From: Micromonospora marina
GTDB taxonomy: Bacteria; Actinomycetota; Actinomycetes; Mycobacteriales; Micromonosporaceae
Direction of reading: 5' to 3'
DNA: 64,000 bases
Assembly (NCBI RefSeq): GCF_900091565.1
Contig: NZ_FMCV01000015.1
Coordinates: 81,976 to 145,975 of the forward strand
The notes below the pieces were generated by a model. The model did not search any database, was not told where the DNA came from, and saw only the letters and a program-made list of their open reading frames with translations. The position numbers and the translations under genes are program-made. Positions 8,003 through 15,689 of the stretch are shown piece by piece; within the stretch, counting starts at the first letter, position 1; each line of letters opens with the position of its first letter.

Positions 8003-9283
8003 ATGCTGCGCCGCGCCCTGCCCGCCCGTCCCGAAGCCCGCCGGATCCTGCTCGGCACGCTGTTCTCCGCGGTCGGGCGCGGCCTCACCCTGCCGTTCCT
8101 GTTCATCTATCTCACCGACGTACGCGGTCTGACCGACACCCGGGCCGGGCTGGTGATCGGCTGGTTCGGCGCGGTCACACTCGCTCTCTCGCCGCTGGCC
8201 GGCACGTTCATCGACCGGTTCGGCGCGCGCCGCGTGGTGCTGCCCTGCCTGGTGATCGAGGCGATCGGTACCGGCTCGCTGGCGCTGGTCGACTCGACCG
8301 CGTCGGCGTTCGGCGTGATGACGCTCGTCGCCGTGGGCAGCTCGGCGATCTGGGCCGGGCAGAACACGATCCTCGCCTCGCTGACCGGCGAAGGCGAGCG
8401 GCAGCGTGTCTTCGGGCTCAACTTCGCGCTGCTCAACCTCGGTATCGGCATGGGCGGCCTGATCTCCGGCGCGGTTGTCGACGTGGCCCGTCCGATCACC
8501 TTCGAGGTGATCTACCTGCTGGACGCGGTGAGCTACCTGACGCCCGCGCTGATCCTGCTCACGCTGCCGCACGTCGGACGCCGCCCGGCCGTGGCCGCGG
8601 GCACGAAGGCTGACGACCGGAGGACCGGCGGCTATCTCACGGTGCTGCGGGACCGGCCGTTCCGCCGCCTGGTCGTCTTCGGCCTGGTGCTCACCACCTG
8701 CGGGTACGCGCAGATCGAGGTGGGCTTCGCGGCGTACTCGGTCCGGGTGGTCGAGGTGACCCCACGGGTGGTGGCGTGGGCGCTGGCGGCGAACACCGTG
8801 ATGATCGTGCTCTCCCAGCTGCTGGTGATCCGGCGGCTGGAGGGGCGCAGCCGTACCCGTGCACTCGCCACAGTCGGCGCGGTCTTCGCCGGCGCGTGGC
8901 TGGTGCTCGGTGCGGCCGGCGTGGTGGGTAGCGCCAACGCGGTGCTCGCGGCGCTCGGCGTGGTGGCCTGCTCGGCCATCTTCGGGTTCGGCGAGACGAT
9001 GCTGTCGCCGGTCATGCCCGCGATCACCAACGCGCTCGCCACCGACGAGCTGCGCGGCCGGTACAACGCGATGAGCTCGATGATCTTCGGGATCAGCGGG
9101 GTGGTCGGCCCGGTCACCGCCGGTCCGCTGATCGCCGCGGCGAACGGCCGCGTGTGGGTGGCAGTCGTGGTGGGCGGCTGCCTGGCCGCCTCGGTGCTCG
9201 CGCTGTCGCTACGCCCGCTGCTCACCGCCGCGCAGGACGGTCGTCTGACGGCCACCGAGGCGCCGGAGCCGGCGCGGGCCTGA
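8003..9283 (+). CDS. MFS transporter
   Basis: A 426-residue protein with 12 predicted helices. The loop between helices 2 and 3 carries a degenerate MFS motif A (GTFIDRFGARRVV). The middle loop around residues 195-215 is basic and hydrophilic. The opening (FSAVGRGLTLPFLFIYLTDV) resembles the MdtG/YfcJ-like drug-efflux group. The substrate is unknown. CAGAAT lies 7 nt before the ATG and could be a -10 element of a leaderless transcript. A GC-rich hairpin follows the stop. Confidence 0.85.
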   Translation: MLRRALPARPEARRILLGTLFSAVGRGLTLPFLFIYLTDVRGLTDTRAGLVIGWFGAVTLALSPLAGTFIDRFGARRVVLPCLVIEAIGTGSLALVDSTASAFGVMTLVAVGSSAIWAGQNTILASLTGEGERQRVFGLNFALLNLGIGMGGLISGAVVDVARPITFEVIYLLDAVSYLTPALILLTLPHVGRRPAVAAGTKADDRRTGGYLTVLRDRPFRRLVVFGLVLTTCGYAQIEVGFAAYSVRVVEVTPRVVAWALAANTVMIVLSQLLVIRRLEGRSRTRALATVGAVFAGAWLVLGAAGVVGSANAVLAALGVVACSAIFGFGETMLSPVMPAITNALATDELRGRYNAMSSMIFGISGVVGPVTAGPLIAAANGRVWVAVVVGGCLAASVLALSLRPLLTAAQDGRLTATEAPEPARA

Positions 9284-9285
9284 CA

Positions 9286-9327
9286 CGCCGACGGGCCCCG
9301 GAGCGTCGCTCCCGGGGCCCGTCGGCG
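9286..9327. terminator. Bidirectional terminator between MFS gene and 5'-nucleotidase gene
   Basis: A stem of about 20 bp with one bulged C (9286-9305 with 9307-9327) fills the gap between the converging stops. There is no T-tract, which is common for actinobacterial terminators. Confidence 0.65.
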
Positions 9328-9340
9328 GCGCGGTCGGCCG

Positions 9341-11083
9341 TCAGCCGGCGGCGACCTCGGTGGTGGTGCGGATCCGGTCCAGCGCCGGCGGGGAGACCGG
9401 CGACTTCTCGGTCAGGTACGCGGTGAAGGCGTCCAGGTCGATCTGGCCGGTAACCGCGTTGGTGCCGCCGGTCAGGACGCTGAAGCCGTCGCCGCCGCCG
9501 GCGAGGAAGTTGTTGACGGTGACCCGGTAGGTGGCGGTGTCCGTCACCGGGGTGCCGTTGATGGTGAGGCTGCCCCGGACGACGCGGGTGCCGGCGCACG
9601 GCGTGCCGGCCGGCGCGGTGGTGCCGTCGACGTCCACGACGTAGTTGACGGTCGAGGACGCGTAGAGCACGCGCGCCACTGTGAACTGCTGCTCCAGCAT
9701 GCAGTAGAGCTGCGCACCGGTCAGGTCGAGCGTCACCAGGTTGTTGGCGAACGGCTGCACGGTGAACGCCTCGGCGTAGGTGACCGGGCCGCCGTCGAGG
9801 TCGGCGCGGACGCCACCGGGGTTCATGAACGCGGCGACCGCGTTCTGCTCGGTGTCGGTGGCGGCGAGCTGCGCGTCGGCGATCAGGTTGCCCAGCGGCG
9901 ACTCACCGGTCTGGTAAGTCGGGTTGCCGTTGGCGTCGACCCCGGTCTGGTACAGGTTCTCCTGGGTCTTGGTGATCGCGGTGGTGGTCTCCCCGACCAC
10001 CCGGTCGGCCACCGGGCCGAGCGCGGTCTTGTACCGGTTGATCAGCTCGGTCGAGGCCGGGTCCTTCTCGACGTCCCGGGTGACCACCACGTTGTTCGCG
10101 GACGCGGTGACCACGTCGCGGGTACGCGGGTCGATCTTCAGGTCGATCTGGGTGACCAGGCGGCCGAACGAGCTGGCGCTGGTGACCAGCTTGTTGTTGA
10201 TGTTGCAGTTGTACGCGGCGTGGGTGTGCCCGCTGACGATCACGTCGATGGCCGGGTCCATCCGGTTGGCGATGTCGACGATCGGGCCGCTGAACCCGGT
10301 GCAGTCGTTGATGCCGCCGCCGTTCTGCACACCGCCCTCGTGCAGCAGCACGACGATGCTCTTGACCCCGAGCAGGCGCAGGATCCTGGCGTACTTGTTG
10401 GCGGTGTCGGCCTCGTCGGTGAACCGCAGGCCGGCGACGCCCTCCTGGCTGACGATGTTCGGGGTGCCCTCCAGGGTCATCCCGATGAAGCCGATCGGCA
10501 CGCCCTGGACGATCTTGATGCCGAACGGCTGCATCAGCGGCAGGCCGGTGGAGGTCTTGAACGCGTTCGCCGAGAGGTAGCGGAACTTCGCCCCCTCGAA
10601 CGGCGTGCCGTCGGCGCAGCCGTCCACCGGGTGGCAGCCGCCGCGCTGCATGCGCAGCAGCTCGGCCGCGCCCTCGTCGAACTCGTGGTTGCCGACGCTC
10701 GCGAACTCCAGGCCGACGAGGTTCATCTCCTCGATGGTGGGCTCGTCGTGGAACGCGGCGGAGAGCAGCGGCGAGGCGCCGATCAGGTCACCCGCGGCGA
10801 CCGTGACGGTGCCCTTGCCCTGCTGCTTGGCGGCGGCGCGCATCGACTTCAGGTGGCTGGCCAGGTATTCCGCGCCACCGGCCGGCTGACCCTCGATGGT
10901 GCCGCTGGAGCCGGTGGGCGGCTCCAGGTTGCCGTGGAAGTCGTTGATCGCGAGCAACTGGACGTCGACCGGCTTCGGGCGGGCCTCGGCCTGGTCGGGG
11001 GTGACGGCGACCGCGGTGAAGGCGGTCGCGGCGAGTGCGGCCAGGCCGACGGCGGCCCGGCGTCGCATCCCGGTGACGGACAT
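9341..11083 (-). CDS. Secreted bifunctional metallophosphatase/5'-nucleotidase (UshA type)
   Basis: A 580-residue exported enzyme that dephosphorylates nucleotides or sugar-nucleotides outside the cell. A signal peptide covers about residues 1-34 and ends in AEA. The metallophosphatase half has INDFHGN, GDLIGASP, GNHEFDEG and GHTHAAYNC. The C-terminal 5'-nucleotidase domain has NPGGVRADL, TVQPFANNLVTLDLTG and the substrate-stacking loop NFLAGGGDGFSVL. The length and domain order are those of UshA/2',3'-cyclic-phosphodiesterase proteins. GAGGAG stands 4 nt before the ATG. A structured element lies about 240 nt upstream. Confidence 0.93.
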   Translation of the reverse strand: MSVTGMRRRAAVGLAALAATAFTAVAVTPDQAEARPKPVDVQLLAINDFHGNLEPPTGSSGTIEGQPAGGAEYLASHLKSMRAAAKQQGKGTVTVAAGDLIGASPLLSAAFHDEPTIEEMNLVGLEFASVGNHEFDEGAAELLRMQRGGCHPVDGCADGTPFEGAKFRYLSANAFKTSTGLPLMQPFGIKIVQGVPIGFIGMTLEGTPNIVSQEGVAGLRFTDEADTANKYARILRLLGVKSIVVLLHEGGVQNGGGINDCTGFSGPIVDIANRMDPAIDVIVSGHTHAAYNCNINNKLVTSASSFGRLVTQIDLKIDPRTRDVVTASANNVVVTRDVEKDPASTELINRYKTALGPVADRVVGETTTAITKTQENLYQTGVDANGNPTYQTGESPLGNLIADAQLAATDTEQNAVAAFMNPGGVRADLDGGPVTYAEAFTVQPFANNLVTLDLTGAQLYCMLEQQFTVARVLYASSTVNYVVDVDGTTAPAGTPCAGTRVVRGSLTINGTPVTDTATYRVTVNNFLAGGGDGFSVLTGGTNAVTGQIDLDAFTAYLTEKSPVSPPALDRIRTTTEVAAG

Positions 11084-11319
11084 GGAACTCCTCGTGAGAT
11101 GCCGGTACGTGGCGTCCGGGCGATGGTTCGCCCGGCGACCCTGATCCGTGCCGTGACAGGTGTCGATCGCGGAGTGCGGTACTCGGGGGAACGCCGCCCT
11201 CGCCGGGGTAGCTTCTCATCCACCGGCCGCCAGGTCGAACGGGCCGGCATCAGGAAGCGTCGCTGTCTCGGGCGGCCCACACCGGTCTGCCGGACGAGTC
11301 GGACATGACGGTCAGATGA

Positions 11320-11416
11320 AATTCCGCGCGGCGCACGCTGTCGGTGCCCGCCACCGTCGAAGGCGCCGGCTCCCAGGGACAGGGAGCCGGCACCGACGCT
11401 CATGTCACGCGGAATT
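11320..11416. other. Nested stem-loop element in a 400-bp intergenic region
   Basis: Three nested inverted repeats are visible: outer 9 bp (11320-11328 with 11408-11416), middle 9 bp (11340-11348 with 11389-11397) and inner 7-10 bp (from 11365-11374 with 11382-11391, sharing 3 nt with the middle stem). The region from 11084 to 11485 holds no other gene. The element could be a structured RNA, a leader of the 5'-nucleotidase gene or a palindromic repeat. No known family was recognised. Confidence 0.5.
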
Positions 11417-11485
11417 CCTTGCGCTGGCAACCGTCCTTGCCGGAATCACCTCCTGCCGGACACCCATCGCGAACCGAACGGTCGT

Positions 11486-12178
11486 TCATGTCCGACGGCC
11501 CGGCATATCGAGCAAACTGTCCGAACTCGACTGACGCCCCGCAGGGCCGGTCGGAGATCCGCTGTGGGCGGTGCCGACGAGCCTGCGCAACGCCGGACGT
11601 GTCCACCGCCCGGCGACACCCGGCCGGCCCGCCAGGTAGCCGACCGTCCGCGCGGCGTCCCAGCCGTGCGCCTCGCACAGCCCACGCGCCAGCATCCCGA
11701 GGTAGACCGGGGCGGGCCGGGTCCACCGCACCTCCACCGCCCGGTGCGGCGCGGTGAACGTGAGCATCGGCAGACCCTCGTGGACGCCGACGCGCAACAG
11801 CGTCTCGTAGCGACCCGGCCCGAGCGTCGCCCGTCCGGTCTCGACCGCGGCGAGGATCCCGGCCAGGTCGGCGCCGGGTGGCCGGTACATCTCCTGCGCG
11901 GCGATGTCGGCGAACTGCTCGACCGTCACCAGGTAGCCGCGCGCCGCCGCCCGGCCGGGCAGCAGCGGGTCGTAGAACGCCATGCCGCCGGTCCAGGCCC
12001 GCGACTCCCCGGCGAAGTAGACGCCGCCGGGGATCAGCAGCGGAAGCGTCCGGCGCGGTGGCCGGCGGTCCCGGCACCCGGGGTACGTGCGCAGCCCGCC
12101 CGGTGGGCACCCGCCCCGCAGATACCAGTCGAGCCGGGCGGCGTGCAGATTCGAGCCGTACGCGACGTACCAGAGCAT
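11486..12178 (-). CDS. Gamma-glutamylcyclotransferase-like (GGCT fold) protein
   Basis: A 230-residue protein starting MLWYVAYGSNLHAARL. YGSNL is the substrate-loop signature of the GGCT/AIG2 fold. Further along, GGMAFYDP and RGYLVTVEQF fit that fold, but the remainder diverges, so the true substrate is open. It starts 7 bp after the natural stop of the upstream phosphodiesterase-like gene and was probably cotranscribed with it. The last 40 residues are Ser/Gly/Arg-rich and look disordered. Confidence 0.75.
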   Translation of the reverse strand: MLWYVAYGSNLHAARLDWYLRGGCPPGGLRTYPGCRDRRPPRRTLPLLIPGGVYFAGESRAWTGGMAFYDPLLPGRAAARGYLVTVEQFADIAAQEMYRPPGADLAGILAAVETGRATLGPGRYETLLRVGVHEGLPMLTFTAPHRAVEVRWTRPAPVYLGMLARGLCEAHGWDAARTVGYLAGRPGVAGRWTRPALRRLVGTAHSGSPTGPAGRQSSSDSLLDMPGRRT

Positions 12179-12185
12179 CGGCGGC

Positions 12186-12963
12186 TCAGAACCAGCAGGT
12201 GCGCCCGGCGGCGTGGCTGACCTGGACGGTGTGCGTCACACAGCCACCGTCGGCGATGCGGTGCAGCAGGAAGGCGGTCGGCTCGGCGACGAACCCCGGC
12301 TCCTCCTCGCCGGTCATGGTCAGGCTCACCTGGATCCAGGCTCGGTGCGGTGGTCAGCACCGTACCGGCGAACGCGCTCGTCACCTGGCGGTGCAGGTGC
12401 CCCGCGGCGACGCGTACGACATGGGGGTGACGGCCGACCACGGCGGCGAGCGCCTCGGCGTCGGCCAGGCCCATCGCGTCCATGCCCGGCACGCCCACCG
12501 CGACCGGCGGATGGTGCAGGCACACGACGGCGGGCGCGTCGGTACGCCCGGCGAGCACCCCGTCGAGCCAGGCGAGTTGCTCGTCGCCGAGGCGTCCGCC
12601 GGGACTGCCCGGGGTGAGCGAGTCGAGCACCACGAGCGTCGCGTCCGGCAGATCGACGTGGTAGTGCGCCGAGAAACCGCCGGCCAGGCAGGGCGTGCCG
12701 CCGAACGTGTCGAGCAGCGACTCACGGTCGTCGTGGTTGCCGGTCACCAGGTGCACCGGCAGCGGGAACGCGCCGACGATCTCGCGCAGGGCGAGGTATT
12801 CGTCGGGCCGGCCGTTGGCGGTGAGGTCGCCGGTGATCACCACACAGTCGGGCCGGGGACGCAGCGCGAGCACCGTGCCGAGCGCCCGGTGCAATCCGGA
12901 CGCCGGGTCGGCCGCGAGCGGGCCGGTGGTCACGTGCGGGTCGCTGAGCTGGGCGATGAGCAT
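12186..12963 (-). pseudogene. Frameshifted calcineurin-like phosphodiesterase (CpdA/Rv0805-like)
   Basis: The first about 208 residues are a good class III cyclic-nucleotide phosphodiesterase: SDPHV (D8, H10), GDLTANG, GNHDDR, HHPP and GHLHR. After TTAPS, near 12339-12340, the family sequence continues in another frame with WIQVSLTMTGEEEPGF and ends naturally at 12186 with RTCWF, just before the next gene. One extra base or two missing bases at this point split the frame; the unshifted frame runs on as Arg-rich nonsense into the next gene. The metal site lies wholly before the break, so a truncated enzyme might keep activity. A sequencing error is the main alternative. Confidence 0.75.
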
Positions 12964-13045
12964 CGGCCGCCTCCTCGGGTGCCCGGGCCCTCACGCTATC
13001 GCCGCGCGGCCTCCCCGCGCAGGCCCGATCTCGCCCACAGGCGCC

Positions 13046-13080
13046 GTCCACAGCCTGTGGATAGCACATGTGTACGAAGG
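13046..13080. promoter_or_regulatory. 35-bp conserved element, copy A (TCCACAG/CTGTGGA inverted repeat plus ACATGTGTACGA)
   Basis: GTCCACAGCCTGTGGAT is followed 3 nt later by ACATGTGTACGA. The whole 35 bp matches 36081-36115 (reverse complement) at 31 positions. The inverted halves resemble a facing pair of DnaA boxes. It lies between the divergent phosphodiesterase-like and GGDEF genes. Confidence 0.6.
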
Positions 13081-13141
13081 TCGGCGGCGGTTGCGCTGAG
13101 TACGCTTGATCGCGACCCCACCCCCTCCGAGCAGGAACGAC

Positions 13142-14599
13142 GTGGATCACGAGCGAGTCCTCCGCGACGTCACGGTGCGCCTCCCCACGGCGTCGACCGT
13201 TCCGGAGGCGTGCCAGTGGACCGTCGCCGCGCTCGCCCGGCACACACCGGCGACCGCCACCGTCCTGCTCCGCGTCCACGACCGTCTGCGCTGCGTCGCC
13301 GCCACCGGCGCCTGGCAGGTGTTCTCCCACGTACCGGCCACCGCCGACGGCACCCCGCCGGGCCGCCACCGGGCCGAACCCTCGGTGGTCCGTCGGGTCT
13401 ACGCCTCCGGCGTCACCGCCGCCGTGCCCGACGTCAGCGCCGACCCCGACTACCTCCCGGTCCGTCCGGACGTCACCGCCGAACTCTGTGTGCCGGTACG
13501 CGACCCGCACGGCCGTCCGATCGGGGTGCTCGACCTCCAGTGGAGCGAGCCGGTCGTGCTCGCGGCGTGGCGGGAGACCGCCGAACTGGTGGCCGACCGC
13601 CTCGGCGGGCGGATCGCCGCGCTCGGCGGGCCGCCGGCCGAGAGCCGCAGCGAGAAGCTGCTCCGGCACGCCGCCGCGTTCACCGCCGCGCCGACCGACT
13701 GGGACCTGATGACCGCCGCGCTCGCCGCGGCCCGGGACGTGTCGGCGCTCTCCGCCGCCGTGCTGGTGCTCACCGGCCGGCAGGGCCCCCGCCTCGGCGC
13801 ACCCACCGGCACCCCGGGCGAGCTGGAGGCGCGGATCCGGGCCGAGCTGGCCGAGGCCGGACCGGCCGCGCTCGACCGCATGATCGACCGGGCCCACCGG
13901 TACGGCTCGGCGTACACGCTGGGTGAGGCGGGCCACCCGCCCACCGAGGAGTACCTGCCGCTGACCCGGGCCGGCGCACGCACGCTCGTGGCGGTGCCGG
14001 TCGGCACGCCGGTCTCCGGCGGCGTGCTGCTCGTCGCCGACGAGCAACGTCTGCGCCCCGACCCGACCACCGTCAACCTGATCGAGCTGCTCGCCGGGCA
14101 GGCGTGGACCTGCCTGGACCGGCTGCGTACGCTCGCCCGGCTGCGCGAGCAGGCCAGCTCGGACCCGCTCACCGGGCTGCGGCACACCGGCTCGTTCGGG
14201 AAGCGGATCGCCACCGCCACGCCGGGGCGTACCGCGCTGCTGGCGATCGACGTGGACGGGTTCAAGGACGTCAACGACACGTACGGCCACCAGGCCGGTG
14301 ACCGGCTGCTGGTGGGGCTGGCCCGGGCGCTGGAGGGCGCGTTGCGCCAGGGCGACGAGCTGTACCGGACCGGCGGCGACGAGTTCGTGGCGGTGATCGA
14401 GGTGAGCCGCCCCGAGGAGGCGGTCCGCATCGCCGAACGGCTCACCGAGGCGGCCCGCCACACCGGCCGGACGATCAGCGTCGGCGTCGCCCTGCCGAGA
14501 CCCGGCGAGTCCCTCGAACGCACCCTGCACCGAGCCGACCAGGCCCTGTACGCCGTGAAGCGCCACGGCCGGGACGGCGTCCACCTCTCCGCCGCCTGA
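13142..14599 (+). CDS. GAF-GAF-GGDEF diguanylate cyclase
   Basis: A 485-residue soluble protein likely to make c-di-GMP from two GTP. Two GAF-like sensory regions (about residues 10-160 and 175-330) precede a GGDEF domain. The active site is intact (GGDEF at 411-415), as is the inhibitory site RQGD (402-405), five residues before it, so product feedback is expected. No membrane helix and no EAL domain are seen. The start chosen is GTG 13142 behind AGGAA; a TTG 36 nt upstream is possible but overlaps a TACGCT -10 element. c-di-GMP controls development in actinomycetes through BldD. The repeated element stands about 60 bp upstream. Confidence 0.9.
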   Translation: MDHERVLRDVTVRLPTASTVPEACQWTVAALARHTPATATVLLRVHDRLRCVAATGAWQVFSHVPATADGTPPGRHRAEPSVVRRVYASGVTAAVPDVSADPDYLPVRPDVTAELCVPVRDPHGRPIGVLDLQWSEPVVLAAWRETAELVADRLGGRIAALGGPPAESRSEKLLRHAAAFTAAPTDWDLMTAALAAARDVSALSAAVLVLTGRQGPRLGAPTGTPGELEARIRAELAEAGPAALDRMIDRAHRYGSAYTLGEAGHPPTEEYLPLTRAGARTLVAVPVGTPVSGGVLLVADEQRLRPDPTTVNLIELLAGQAWTCLDRLRTLARLREQASSDPLTGLRHTGSFGKRIATATPGRTALLAIDVDGFKDVNDTYGHQAGDRLLVGLARALEGALRQGDELYRTGGDEFVAVIEVSRPEEAVRIAERLTEAARHTGRTISVGVALPRPGESLERTLHRADQALYAVKRHGRDGVHLSAA

Positions 14600-14621
14600 A
14601 TCGACCGACTCTGGGCGGGGG

Positions 14622-15683
14622 TTACGGGCGGGTGAGTTCCTTGGCCAGGAGTTCGGCTATCTGGGCCGTGTTGAGGGCGGCGCCCTTGCGGAGGTTGTCG
14701 CCCGTCACGAAGAGGTCCAGCGCCCGGGGGTCGTCCACCGCGCGACGGATCCGGCCCACCCAGGAGGGATCGGTGCCGACCGCGTCGATCGGCATCGGGA
14801 ACTCCCCGGCCGCCGGGTCGTCGACCAGGATCACACCCGGCGCGTTGCGCAGCACCTCGCGGGCGCCCTCGGCGTCCACCTCGGTGGCGAAGACCGCGTG
14901 CACGGCGACCGAGTGACCGGTCACCACCGGCACCCGTACGCAGGTGGCGGACACCTTGAGGTCGGGCAGCCCGAGGATCTTGCGCGACTCGTCGCGCAGC
15001 TTCATCTCCTCGGAGGACCAGCCGCCGTCGGCGAGCGAGCCCGCCCACGGTACGACGTTGAGCGCCAGCGGCGCCGGGAACGGACCCAGCTCGTCGCCGA
15101 CGGCCTGCCGTACGTCACCGGCGCGGGACCCGAGCACCCGATCGCCCGCGATCTTGCCGAGCTGGAGGTGCAGCGCGTCCACGCCGGCCCGCCCCGCACC
15201 GGAGACCGCCTGGTACGACGCGAGCACCAGCTCACGCAGGCCGTACTCGCGGTGCAGCGGCGCGACCGCGACGATCATCGCCAGCGTGGTGCAGTTGGCG
15301 TTGGCGATGATGCCCTTGGGCCGGTTTCGTACCTGCTCGGGGTTGATCTCGGGAACCACGAGCGGCACGTCGCGGTCCATCCGGAAGGCGCCGGAGTTGT
15401 CCACCACCACCGCGCCGCGCGCCGCCGCGACCGGGGCCCACCGGGCGGACACGTCGTCCGGCACGTCGAACATCGCCACGTCGACGCCGTCGAGGGCGTC
15501 GGCGGTGAGCGCCTGGACGGTCAGCTCCTCGCCCCGGCACCGCAGGCGCCTGCCGGCCGACCGCTCGGAGGCGAGCAGCCGGATCTCACCCCACACGTTG
15601 CGCCGGGAGGAGAGGATCTGGCACATCACCGTACCGACGGCACCTGTCGCCCCGACCACGGCGAGGGTGGGCAGCGACGCCAT
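14622..15683 (-). CDS. asd: Aspartate-semialdehyde dehydrogenase
   Basis: A 353-residue enzyme reducing aspartyl-phosphate to aspartate semialdehyde with NADPH, for lysine/diaminopimelate, threonine and methionine. The N-terminal nucleotide-binding loop is GATGAVGTVM, the nucleophile is C131 in NANCTT, and the acid-base His lies in RVPVVTGHS. Full length for the family. It begins 6 bp after the aspartate kinase stop, the usual ask-asd operon. Diaminopimelate for the cell wall depends on this step. Confidence 0.96.
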   Translation of the reverse strand: MASLPTLAVVGATGAVGTVMCQILSSRRNVWGEIRLLASERSAGRRLRCRGEELTVQALTADALDGVDVAMFDVPDDVSARWAPVAAARGAVVVDNSGAFRMDRDVPLVVPEINPEQVRNRPKGIIANANCTTLAMIVAVAPLHREYGLRELVLASYQAVSGAGRAGVDALHLQLGKIAGDRVLGSRAGDVRQAVGDELGPFPAPLALNVVPWAGSLADGGWSSEEMKLRDESRKILGLPDLKVSATCVRVPVVTGHSVAVHAVFATEVDAEGAREVLRNAPGVILVDDPAAGEFPMPIDAVGTDPSWVGRIRRAVDDPRALDLFVTGDNLRKGAALNTAQIAELLAKELTRP

Positions 15684-15689
15684 GACGCG

